Below, in pieces: positions 25,698 to 33,819 of a stretch of DNA of 64,000 bases (position 1 is its first letter; each line of letters begins with the position of its first letter). A program made the translations under genes and the position numbers. The stretch is from Pedobacter sp. BAL39 (GTDB taxonomy: Bacteria > Bacteroidota > Bacteroidia > Sphingobacteriales > Sphingobacteriaceae): NCBI RefSeq assembly GCF_000170795.1, contig NZ_ABCM01000003.1, positions 248,001 to 312,000 of the forward strand, read 5' to 3'. Under the pieces are notes generated by a model, which was not told the origin of the DNA, made no database searches, and was given only the letters and a program-made list of their open reading frames with translations.

Positions 25698-28229
25698 ATG
25701 CCTCCAATCTTTAATTTGCCGCATCTCAAAATTGAGGGGCATTCAACGGATGTTAATTACAATTATCCAAAAACGGTTGTTGTTCCATTTCGCGTTGCCG
25801 TCAGAAACCGGGCGATTCATGGTGCCCGTATTAAGGAACAGCTGTCTCAGATACAGGAACGGTTCGAGCAACTTCGGGCCGAAGATCTTCCGGATGGAAT
25901 TATCCATGAGGACGCCATTTACGTCGAATTCTACTCTGAATGGGATTTCGGTCTTAGTTTTTCAAGCCTGCATAATGAAGCACGCCGCCCCAAATATCAG
26001 ATTTTAAAGATTGTTGAAGAAAGTACTGCTAATGATGAGCACCAACGTTACAGGGTGCTAGTTATGCTGAAAGAGGGTGGTATTTCTCATTTTATCAAAG
26101 CTGTAGATGAGTATCTCAACGCAGAGAAAGATGTTAGTAAAAAGGATCAAGATGGAAATGTGGTGGCGACCAATCCTAAAAACAATAAATTAATCGCCAA
26201 TATAACAGCCATCCAGCTAGCCACCATTCAGGAATTCTGGACAGATGCGCCGCAGTATCCTTTTCCAGATTTGGATGAAGTGAGATGGTGGGAAGTCTGG
26301 TTCCGTAAATCAGCTGATGAAGAAGCCCGCTTGGTACAAATCACACAAAATTTAAATGCGGTAGGTGCTCAGCTTGGACAGTCGGTGATTAATTTTCGGG
26401 AGCATACCGTACGGCTGGTAAAGGCAACAGCTCGTCAGCTTTCTCGTTCGCTGGTGCTGCTCGACAACCTTGCTGAACTCCGTAAACCTCAGGAAACAGC
26501 GGACTGCTTTAGTAGAGAAGGTATCCGCGGCCGCGATAACTGGATCAATGAACTTTTACAAAGAACCGAGGTGGCAGTCGATGATGATTCAACACTCATC
26601 TGTCTTTTGGACAGTGGAGTGAATCACCATCATGCATTGATCAGTCCATTTCTACCCGATCATCGCCTTTATGCTTATAATAATGCGTGGGGAACGCATG
26701 ACACTTGGGGTAGTGAAGGACATGGGACCGGCATGGCTGCGCTGGCTTTATATGGTGACCTTACCGACGCATTGGATTCCCGGAACAGCATTGTCATCAG
26801 GCATGGCTTGGAATCTTTCAAGGTTAAACAATATGGAGTAGAAAACGATCCAGAACTATATGGGGCCATTACGCAAATGGCTGTTGACCTTCCGGTGATC
26901 ATTGACGGGCAGCGGAGAAGGGTATTTTGCTTAAGCATTACTGATGCTGCAACTGTGTTTAGAGGTAGGCCTTCTTCCTGGTCTTCCACCATAGATAAGC
27001 TTTGTTTTGGCAATTCCGAACTGGCTGCTGAACAGCAGCTTTTTATCATTAGCGGCGGAAATGTCAGCACAGCAAAGCATGCAGATTACTATAGTTTGAA
27101 TGATACAACATCTGTTCACGATCCGGCGCAGGCGTACAATGCCATAAGTGTAGGTAGTTATACGAGCATGGACCGGTTTGATCCTAGGGAAAGACCCGGC
27201 TGGCGTATTTTGGCGGCCCGTGGTGCGATGGCTCCATCCAATTCAACTTCCTTGCTATTTGAAAGTCAATGGCCCAATAAACCGGATATTGTAATGGAGG
27301 GAGGAAATATGATTACTGATGGTGCTGACATCGCTCACCACCCTACGCTGCAAATGTTGACAGCGAGCAAGCGCCATCTGGACCAGCAGTTCCAGCTATT
27401 TGGGGACACCAGTGGAGCTGCAGCTTTAACTGCAAAAATGGCCGCTGAAATCTGGACAGCATATCCAAACCTATGGCCTGAAACCATAAGGGCATTGATC
27501 ATCCATTCTGCACAATACACCGGCGAAATGACCGGTGGATTTGATCCGGCAGAAATGACCAGTACCCAGAAACGGAATTTATTAAGAAGATTTGGCTATG
27601 GAGTGCCAAACTTGGAACGGGCTTTATATTCGGCATCAAATGCTCTTAATTTGATCATGGAAAGGACGATTCAGCCTTATCATCAGTATGCTAACGATAC
27701 TCCCACCTACAACAATTATCATTTGTACCAACTTCCCTGGCCGGCCGAAGTTTTACTTGAGGAACTTGCCAATAGAAATGTCACTCTAACTATTACTCTA
27801 TCTTATTTCATTGACCCTAATCCGGGTGCAAGGATATATAAAAACAATTTTCAATACCATTCCCATTCACTCGATTTTTCAATCATTAAACCGGCAGAAG
27901 ATCTGGAGGATTTCAAAAAGCGGATTTCTAAAGCTGAAGAAGAAGAGGAAACAGAGGAGGTTGTAAAACGGCCCGGAGAGATCTGGTCGCTTAAACAAGC
28001 TAGGTCAAGAGGTTCTTTAAAAAAAGATTTCATTACGATTTCCGGTGCGGATTTGTCTACACGCAATGTGATTGCTATTTATCCGCGCAGCGGTTGGTAT
28101 AAAACCAGGAAAAAACTCGGGCTAGCAAGTCAGTCCGTAAGATACAGCCTGATCGTATCGATTGAAAGTGATCAGCTGACCTCTGATATTTATGTGCCCG
28201 TGATGAACCAAATCGCTATACCCAATTAA
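25698..28229 (+). CDS. Subtilisin-like (S8) serine protease partnered with AAA ATPase
   Basis: 843 residues, cytosolic (no signal peptide). The catalytic domain has the triad in order: D305 in LICLLDSGVNHH, H342 in GSEGHGTGMAALA, S572 in GDTSGAAALTAKMAAE, with the oxyanion Asn in IISGGNVS (N455). About 290 residues precede the domain, with no propeptide-like cleavage signal, and about 240 residues follow it. The stop of the ATPase gene touches its start codon. Paired AAA/subtilase genes are found near other defence genes, which fits this island; a role in phage defence is plausible but is inferred. Confidence 0.85.
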   Translation: MPPIFNLPHLKIEGHSTDVNYNYPKTVVVPFRVAVRNRAIHGARIKEQLSQIQERFEQLRAEDLPDGIIHEDAIYVEFYSEWDFGLSFSSLHNEARRPKYQILKIVEESTANDEHQRYRVLVMLKEGGISHFIKAVDEYLNAEKDVSKKDQDGNVVATNPKNNKLIANITAIQLATIQEFWTDAPQYPFPDLDEVRWWEVWFRKSADEEARLVQITQNLNAVGAQLGQSVINFREHTVRLVKATARQLSRSLVLLDNLAELRKPQETADCFSREGIRGRDNWINELLQRTEVAVDDDSTLICLLDSGVNHHHALISPFLPDHRLYAYNNAWGTHDTWGSEGHGTGMAALALYGDLTDALDSRNSIVIRHGLESFKVKQYGVENDPELYGAITQMAVDLPVIIDGQRRRVFCLSITDAATVFRGRPSSWSSTIDKLCFGNSELAAEQQLFIISGGNVSTAKHADYYSLNDTTSVHDPAQAYNAISVGSYTSMDRFDPRERPGWRILAARGAMAPSNSTSLLFESQWPNKPDIVMEGGNMITDGADIAHHPTLQMLTASKRHLDQQFQLFGDTSGAAALTAKMAAEIWTAYPNLWPETIRALIIHSAQYTGEMTGGFDPAEMTSTQKRNLLRRFGYGVPNLERALYSASNALNLIMERTIQPYHQYANDTPTYNNYHLYQLPWPAEVLLEELANRNVTLTITLSYFIDPNPGARIYKNNFQYHSHSLDFSIIKPAEDLEDFKKRISKAEEEEETEEVVKRPGEIWSLKQARSRGSLKKDFITISGADLSTRNVIAIYPRSGWYKTRKKLGLASQSVRYSLIVSIESDQLTSDIYVPVMNQIAIPN

Positions 28230-28400
28230 ATGCTCATGAGTGTTTCCGGTACGAGTTATGTCAATGAGAATGGCATGAAAAGGTTAAAATTCAGATGCTG
28301 GTTGTGGCGATGTGGGATTCGCCCGCTAGCCGGTTGTGAGACTGGGCATACTTCTGATTTAGATATTACTTATTGTGATTTTACTGCTTATGTCAAATGT

Positions 28401-28475
28401 GTCACAAATGTTGTCAATATTTGTGACTGTAATTAGGTTTTTATTGTCACAAATGTTGATTAAATTTGTGACAAT
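28401..28475. promoter_or_regulatory. Two inverted repeats of the half-site TGTCACAAAT, likely AbiEi operators
   Basis: The first has GTCACAAAT (28401-28409) facing ATTTGTGAC (28419-28427). The second has ATTGTCACAAAT (28443-28454) facing ATTTGTGACAAT (28464-28475), a 12-bp perfect dyad. The left half-sites begin 41 bp apart and the right half-sites 44 bp apart. Both lie in the 263 bp before the AbiEi-like antitoxin gene. AbiEi antitoxins repress their own promoter by binding inverted repeats, which makes this assignment natural. Confidence 0.75.
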
Positions 28476-28492
28476 AGTTTAGCTGAATTGCA

Positions 28493-29086
28493 ATGGAAAG
28501 TATAGGGAAACAGATAGAAAGTGCTATCAGGAGAAAGCCAAGGGGAACTTTGTTTTTTCCTGATGATTTTAGTAAATATGGTTCTTCTGATGCGGTCAGG
28601 AAAGCTTTAGAACGTCTTACAGATAGAGAGCAGATTGTTCGTGTAGCTCAGGGTATTTATGTCAGGCCTGAAGAAAGTAAGTATCTTGGTGCGGTTATGC
28701 CCTCGGCTGAAGCTGTTGCCGATGCGATTGCTAAGAGAGATAAAATTCGTACGGTTCCTAGCGGGGTTTATGCGCTGAATGCTTTAGGGCTAAGCACACA
28801 GATCCCCATGAAAATTGTGCTGCTGACCGATGGATCTCCCCGCGAAATGAAAATCGGGCGAAGAACAATTACGTTTAAGAAAACAACTCCGGCTAACTTA
28901 CTGGCAAAGGGGAAAATCAGCCGCCTAGTGATCCAGGCTTTAAAAGAAATGGGAAACGGAAAAGTAAGTGTAGAGGATGAGCATAAAATTCTTGACTTGT
29001 TAAGGAAAGAGGATCAGAAAGATCTGGAGCATGATATTTCCCTGGCACCGGTATGGATACGGAAAATAATGAAAAAGGCATTGTAG
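28493..29086 (+). CDS. DUF6088 / AbiEi-like antitoxin
   Basis: 197 residues. The N-terminal winged helix reads GTLFFPDDFSKYGSSDAVRK, then LERLTDREQIVRVAQGIYVRP, the usual AbiEi/DUF6088 DNA-binding domain. The C-terminal half (SPREMKIGRRTITFKKTTPA, ending in a helix) is the antitoxin region. Two operator-like dyads stand 18 bp upstream. The toxin gene two bases downstream has lost its catalytic core, so this antitoxin now appears to stand without a working partner. Confidence 0.8.
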   Translation: MESIGKQIESAIRRKPRGTLFFPDDFSKYGSSDAVRKALERLTDREQIVRVAQGIYVRPEESKYLGAVMPSAEAVADAIAKRDKIRTVPSGVYALNALGLSTQIPMKIVLLTDGSPREMKIGRRTITFKKTTPANLLAKGKISRLVIQALKEMGNGKVSVEDEHKILDLLRKEDQKDLEHDISLAPVWIRKIMKKAL

Positions 29087-29088
29087 TA

Positions 29089-29572
29089 ATGAATCAATTT
29101 TATCAGATAGAATCCGCGGAAAAAGCGGCCATTTTTAATGCGATCAGTAATCAAACAGGAATGCCGGCTTTTGCTGTTGAAAATGCATGAAGAATTTAGC
29201 CGGCCAGCTGAGAAAATCCGCGTTGATCGCTTGAGCCGTCATATGTATGATGTTTTTCATTTGTCAAAACATGATGGAGTTTTGTCTGCCCTGGAGAACC
29301 AGGATTTATATGAGACTATTGTAGCTCACCGATATGAATATGCAAAAATCGGAGGGGTGGATTATAACCAGCATAATCCGCTTACTTTAAATCCTGTGCC
29401 ACATCCTGATTTTATTAAAGCTTGGGAAGCCGATTACAACAAGATGAAAAGCGAAATGATTTATGAGCAGAATCCGCCCAGCTTTCAGGATTTAGTAGAG
29501 AATATTGAACAATTGAAAATAAAATTATCTTCAGTTTCATGGAAATTTAGTCTTCACTTCGGTGATAAATAG
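29089..29572 (+). pseudogene. AbiEii-like toxin with large internal deletion
   Basis: The gene begins at ATG 29089 and reads FNAISNQTGMPAFAVEN, the N-terminus of AbiEii/AbiGii nucleotidyltransferases, then stops at 29190. In another frame from about 29170 the ending resumes: LLLKMHEEFSRPAEKIRVDR, then LSRHMYDVFHLS, and continues to 29572 in the normal C-terminal way. The whole central nucleotidyltransferase core, roughly 170 residues of a usual 300-340, is missing. A frame starting at 29138 could make a short C-terminal peptide, but it would have no catalytic site. Confidence 0.75.
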
Positions 29573-29613
29573 AAATCACTTAGTTATTGACGGTAATCTT
29601 AGTTAATCTAAAA

Positions 29614-29760
29614 ATGCGAGCCTGGAGCTGGCAAAAGGCGAGCGCCAGTGTCGATGACCTTCATAACTGGCTTACAGGTGTTCTGTACCGGACGCTTATG
29701 GATTGGGGTAACAAAAAAAGGAGCCCATTAATCCTGACTTCCGACGATATTAAAAACTGA
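29614..29760 (+). pseudogene. Short frame, possibly a gene fragment
   Basis: 48 codons (MRAWSWQKASASVDDLHNWL, then TGVLYRTLMDWGNKKRSPLI). Protein-like composition, but no family recognised. It ends 11 bp inside the convergent Lrp gene. Given the broken toxin gene just upstream it is more likely a residue of deleted DNA than a functional gene. Confidence 0.25.
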
Positions 29761-30223
29761 TATTGTGTGTATTTTTGATCTCGGCCATTACGAAGGTACT
29801 ATGTGTACTTCCAATACTTTCAACGGAGCCTAATTTATTAAAAACAAAGTCCTGGTAATGCTTCATGTCTTTGGCATACACTTTCAGAAAAAAATCATAA
29901 TCGCCGGAGATATTATAACATTCTACAACCTCCTCGATCTTCAGAATATCTGCTACAAAGCTGTGGCCCACTTTCCGGTCATGCTGCTTAAGCCGGATAT
30001 TGCAGAACACAATAAAGCCTTGGTTAAACTTTTCTGGGTCAAGCAGCGCGATATATTTCTTGATATAACCACCGGTTTCCAGGCGTTTTACACGCTGCAC
30101 AACCGGCGATGGAGTCAAATTTACTTTCGCAGCGAGTTCCTTGATGGTATGACTGGAGTCATCGCCCAATATTTTTAATAGTTTAAGATCGATCCCATCC
30201 AATTGTTCCATAGCATAAATCAC
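29750..30223 (-). CDS. Lrp/AsnC family transcriptional regulator
   Basis: 157 residues, standard length. N-terminal winged HTH (LKLLKILGDDSSHTIKELAA, VNLTPSPVVQRVKRLETGG, YI), then the RAM ligand-binding domain (VVECYNISGDYDFFLKVYAK; LGSVESIGSTHSTFVM). It diverges from the cobalamin riboswitch transcript. Members sense amino acids; nearness to a methionine synthase operon suggests a methionine or branched-chain amino acid signal, but nothing in the sequence proves it. Confidence 0.9.
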   Translation of the reverse strand: MIYAMEQLDGIDLKLLKILGDDSSHTIKELAAKVNLTPSPVVQRVKRLETGGYIKKYIALLDPEKFNQGFIVFCNIRLKQHDRKVGHSFVADILKIEEVVECYNISGDYDFFLKVYAKDMKHYQDFVFNKLGSVESIGSTHSTFVMAEIKNTHNISF

Positions 30224-30335
30224 TGTTAAAGGACACTAAAGTACGCACAAACCGCATAAAAATTCAATAAATTATCCATTTAAAGCAATTTTGGTTGAAA
30301 TTATGTGCATTAATCGACCTTTATGACTGTTTTTG

Positions 30336-30343
30336 TACCTTTG
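30336..30343 (+). promoter_or_regulatory. -7 promoter box TACCTTTG before the cobalamin riboswitch
   Basis: TACCTTTG matches TAnnTTTG and lies 45 bases before the first conserved riboswitch bases, a sensible distance. A TTTG -33 partner at the usual 19-21 bp is not obvious. Confidence 0.4.
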
Positions 30344-30387
30344 AGCAGAGTTTAAAACTCGTGGTTCTTTGCTTTTTTCAGCAATTA

Positions 30388-30545
30388 GGAAAGGTTTTAC
30401 TTAGCGGTGAATTAATAGGGAATCGTGTGCAAATCACGAGCTGTCGCGCAACTGTAAGTAACACAAAAGGTTTTACCAATGATGGTCACTGTGAAACACG
30501 GGAAGGCCGGTAAAAGCCGTTACAAGTCAGGATACCTGCCTTTTC
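30388..30545 (+). promoter_or_regulatory. Cobalamin riboswitch
   Basis: The conserved core is plain: the AGGGAATCGTGTGCAAATCA junction (30417-30436), CTGTCGCGCAACTGTAAGT, GGTCACTGTGAAACACGGGA with the AGGCCGG helix, and the B12 box AAGTCAGGATACCTGCC (30524-30540). It stands in the 513-bp leader of mesX-mesD, so adenosyl- or methylcobalamin should reduce expression of a B12-independent methionine synthase, a logical control since MetH can then serve. Confidence 0.95.
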
Positions 30546-30598
30546 TGAATTGACGATACTTCCGCGTAAAGAGGTTATTGATCAGATTGTATAGCTTA

Positions 30599-30636
30599 AA
30601 GGTGCAAACCCTCAGGGGGTGGCTGTGCCTTTTCGT
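30599..30636 (+). terminator. Candidate riboswitch expression-platform hairpin
   Basis: AAGGTGCA (30599-30606) pairs with TGTGCCTT (30624-30631) with two G-U wobbles around a CCCTCAGGG turn, then TTTT. It may be the intrinsic terminator formed when cobalamin binds. The U-run is short, so translation control remains possible. Confidence 0.4.
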
Positions 30637-30736
30637 GTCTATCTCTCCTTCTCAAATCCTTTCTTTTGCCTGTCGTATCCTGAATAAACAAGAACTTTTT
30701 AATGATCATTAACCATTTAAAAAGTTAAAGAAATAC

Positions 30737-31741
30737 ATGGAAAATATCCAGGATACCATCAAGAATGAATTTGTGTTCACACTAAAGAGCACTTGTTTAG
30801 ATGAAAACTATCACCCCTCAAATCAGACGCGTCTGACAACCAATTTTGCAAACCTGGCTAGAGGAGCTAACCGCAAACAAAACTTATGTAATGCCTTAAA
30901 TATGATCAACAATCGATTTAATGCATTAGCTCATGTTGATAATCCAAAAGGCGATCGTTACCATGTAGAACTGGAAATCCTCACCGTAACGATGCGTATC
31001 GATGATAAGAACGGTATCAATGATCTGCCGATGATCGAAGTTTTAAAAACGAATATTTTTGACCGTAAGACGGGTCAGCAAATCGAAGGTGTTGCCGGAA
31101 ATAATTTTTCTTCTTACGTGCGTGATTATGATTTCAGTGTTTTATTGATCGACTACAATAAAGATAAACCCAGTTTTACTGTTCCTGAGAATTTTGGCGA
31201 TCTGCATGGAAAACTTTATAAGTGTTTTGTGAATTCGACAACTTATAAAGAGCACTTTAAAATGTCGCCGATCATTTGTTTGAGTGTATCGGGCAATAAA
31301 ACCTATACCCGCGCGGAGTACCAGCATCCCGTTCTGGGTTTTGAGTACCAGCAGGATCAGTATTCTCTCACCGATGAATACTTCGCTAAAATGGGCTTAA
31401 AAGTTCGTTTTTTCATGCCTCCAAACGCTGTGGCACCGATGGCTTTTTATCATTCCGGAGACCTGCTTTCTGATTATACTGACATTGGACTGATCAGCTC
31501 GATCAGCACGATGGAGACTTTCCAGAAGATCTATCGCCCTGAAATTTACAATGCAAATTCAGTGGCCGGCAGAATCTATCAACCTAGTCTTAGGCACGAA
31601 GACTATTCACTGACCCGAGTGGAATATGACCGCGAAGAGCGCAGCCGTTTGGCTGTTGAACAGGGCAGATATGCTGAAGAGCATTTCATCAAGCCTTACC
31701 AGGATATCCTTGAGCAATGGTCTGCCAATTTCTCACTTTAA
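30737..31741 (+). CDS. mesX: MesX (DUF1852) accessory protein of methionine synthase MesD
   Basis: 334 residues, length normal for DUF1852. Recognisable stretches are VFTLKSTCLDENYHPSNQTR, NFANLARGANRKQNLCNAL and RFNALAHVDNPKGDRYHVEL. DUF1852 proteins are encoded next to the short MetE-like enzyme and were shown genetically to be required for its activity (MesX with MesD, folate-independent methionine synthases). The downstream gene is that enzyme, 26 bp away, and a cobalamin riboswitch precedes the pair, which agrees with this function. The biochemical role of MesX is not established. Confidence 0.85.
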   Translation: MENIQDTIKNEFVFTLKSTCLDENYHPSNQTRLTTNFANLARGANRKQNLCNALNMINNRFNALAHVDNPKGDRYHVELEILTVTMRIDDKNGINDLPMIEVLKTNIFDRKTGQQIEGVAGNNFSSYVRDYDFSVLLIDYNKDKPSFTVPENFGDLHGKLYKCFVNSTTYKEHFKMSPIICLSVSGNKTYTRAEYQHPVLGFEYQQDQYSLTDEYFAKMGLKVRFFMPPNAVAPMAFYHSGDLLSDYTDIGLISSISTMETFQKIYRPEIYNANSVAGRIYQPSLRHEDYSLTRVEYDREERSRLAVEQGRYAEEHFIKPYQDILEQWSANFSL

Positions 31742-31767
31742 TTCATACGCCACATTAAAATTATTCT

Positions 31768-32802
31768 ATGACGAAGAAATTATTATTGCCAACCTCAATT
31801 GTTGGAAGTTTGCCCAAACCTGCCTGGCTTGCACCACCCGAAAAACTATGGTCACCATGGAAATTGGAAGCCGACCAGTTATTGGAAGGAAAACAGGATG
31901 CGCTGCGCATTACACTGCAGGAACAGGAATTGGCAGGACTGGATATCGTTTGTGATGGTGAGCAGACACGCCAACATTTCGTGACCACCTTTATTGAGCA
32001 TCTAAGCGGTGTAGATTTTGAAAATCGCAAAACGGTGCGAATCCGTGACCGTTATGATGCGAGTGTTCCGATGGTTGTAGGCGATGTTGCCCGACAAAAA
32101 GCAGTTTTTGTTGAAGACGCCAAATTTTTGCGTAAACAAACCACTAAACCGATCAAATGGGCACTACCGGGACCCTTAACCATGGTAGATACTTTGTACG
32201 ATGGCCATTATAAAAGCCGGGAAAAACTGGCTTGGGAATTTGCCAAAGCGCTCAATGAAGAGGCGAGGGAGCTGGAGGAGGCTGGGGTAGATGTGATCCA
32301 GTTTGATGAGCCTGCATTTAACGTTTTCTTCGATGAAGTAAACGATTGGGGAATGGCAACGCTGGAAAGGGCAATTGAAGGTTTAAAGTGCGAAACTGCG
32401 GTACATATCTGCTATGGTTACGGAATACAGGCCAATAACGACTGGAAAAAAACATTGGGTTCAGAATGGCGTCAATACGAAGAGATTTTTCCCAAAATTC
32501 AAAAATCTGCAATTGACATTGTTTCGTTGGAATGCCACAACTCAAATGTTCCTCTGGATCTAATGGAACTTGTTCGGGGTAAAAAAGTAATGGTTGGCGC
32601 CATTGACGTGGCAACGGACACAATCGAAACACCTGAAGAAGTAGCCAATACGCTGCGCAACGCCCTTAAATTCGTAGATATCGAAAATCTTTACCCCTCT
32701 ACAAATTGTGGTATGGCGCCTTTGTCAAGAGTGGTAGCAAGAGGGAAGTTAAGTGCTTTGAGCGCAGGCGCAGCGATCATACGCAAAGAATATGCGGTTT
32801 AG
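31768..32802 (+). CDS. mesD: MesD, cobalamin- and folate-independent methionine synthase
   Basis: 344 residues, equal to the C-terminal catalytic half of MetE only. Zinc ligands are visible: H213 and C215 in VHICYGYG, E255 in SLECHNS, and C314 in STNCGMAPL. The N-terminal signature LPTSIVGSLPKPAWL is that of short MetE-like proteins, and the folate-binding half of MetE is absent. The companion DUF1852 gene upstream marks it as MesD. It methylates homocysteine from an unknown, non-folate donor. Expression should follow the cobalamin riboswitch. Confidence 0.85.
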   Translation: MTKKLLLPTSIVGSLPKPAWLAPPEKLWSPWKLEADQLLEGKQDALRITLQEQELAGLDIVCDGEQTRQHFVTTFIEHLSGVDFENRKTVRIRDRYDASVPMVVGDVARQKAVFVEDAKFLRKQTTKPIKWALPGPLTMVDTLYDGHYKSREKLAWEFAKALNEEARELEEAGVDVIQFDEPAFNVFFDEVNDWGMATLERAIEGLKCETAVHICYGYGIQANNDWKKTLGSEWRQYEEIFPKIQKSAIDIVSLECHNSNVPLDLMELVRGKKVMVGAIDVATDTIETPEEVANTLRNALKFVDIENLYPSTNCGMAPLSRVVARGKLSALSAGAAIIRKEYAV

Positions 32803-32819
32803 GATTATATTAAATTACA

Positions 32820-33815
32820 TTGAAGAAGTTATTAGCAATATTAAGTAAAGCAGGTTTCGACGGTTTCCTGCTCATGATAGGCACCATGATCCTGCTGGCC
32901 TATTTTTTACCGCAGCCGGGCATGGTGAAAAAACCTGTTTCGCTGGAGCAGATCGCTAATGCAGGCGTTTCGCTGATCTTTTTATTTTATGGACTAAGAT
33001 TGAGTGTGGAGAAATTAAAAGCCGGGCTTGTCAACTGGAAAATGCACATCATTGTCCAGTTGACGACCTTTTTGTTTTTTCCGCTCGTCGTTCTGGCATT
33101 TCGCCCCTTGTTCCTTGGGACCGACCTCGAAGTGCTTTGGTTGGGTATATTTTTTCTTGCGGCTTTACCATCCACCGTTTCCTCTTCGGTGGTCATGGTT
33201 TCCATCGCTAAAGGCAATATTCCCGCGGCCATTTTCAATGCGAGCATTTCCAGTTTGATAGGCGTTGTAGTGACGCCGCTATGGGTCGGGCTGTTCATCG
33301 CTTCTGCGACCGGCCATTTTGATGTTACGGATATCGTCATCAAGTTGGTTCTTCAGGTTTTGTTGCCTGTCATCGTTGGCATTAGCCTCAACGCACGTTT
33401 TGGAGCCATTGCCGAAAAATATAAGAAACAGCTTAAATATTTTGATCAGGCGATCATCCTTACCATTATTTACACGTCGTTCTGTAAGTCGTTCTCCGAA
33501 CATTTGTTCGCAGGCTTTACAGCCCTTGAACTTATGGGACTTGCCGTAGGGATGATAGCCTTGTTTTTTGCCGTATTTTTTTGCGTCGGACTACTCAGCC
33601 GTTTGTTTGGCTTTTCAGATGAAGATCGCATTACGGTTTTATTTTGCGGGTCTAAAAAGTCACTGGTACATGGAACGGTCATGTCAAAGGTGCTCTTTCA
33701 GCACAGTACCATCACCGGTATTGTGTTGTTGCCACTCATGTTATACCATGCCATGCAATTGATTGCTGCCAGCATCATCGCTCAGCGTATGGCCCGGCGA
33801 AAAGAAGAAAAATAG
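32820..33815 (+). CDS. Bile acid:sodium symporter family protein (YfeH-like)
   Basis: 331 residues with about ten membrane segments, PF13593-type (GVSLIFLFYGLRLSVEKLK; FLAALPSTVSSSVVMVSIA, the conserved helix-4 stretch with unwound Pro/Ser; LFCGSKKSLVHG). The start codon is TTG at 32820, 17 bp after mesD; no ATG fits better. It may be the third gene of the riboswitch operon. Substrate unknown; a carboxylate or sulphur compound linked to methionine supply would suit the context but is conjecture. Confidence 0.8.
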   Translation: MKKLLAILSKAGFDGFLLMIGTMILLAYFLPQPGMVKKPVSLEQIANAGVSLIFLFYGLRLSVEKLKAGLVNWKMHIIVQLTTFLFFPLVVLAFRPLFLGTDLEVLWLGIFFLAALPSTVSSSVVMVSIAKGNIPAAIFNASISSLIGVVVTPLWVGLFIASATGHFDVTDIVIKLVLQVLLPVIVGISLNARFGAIAEKYKKQLKYFDQAIILTIIYTSFCKSFSEHLFAGFTALELMGLAVGMIALFFAVFFCVGLLSRLFGFSDEDRITVLFCGSKKSLVHGTVMSKVLFQHSTITGIVLLPLMLYHAMQLIAASIIAQRMARRKEEK

Positions 33816-33819
33816 CACT

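Noticed and set aside
28230-28436. 68-codon frame touching the end of the protease gene
   Set aside because: Contains part of the AbiEi operators, Cys-rich random composition, no family.
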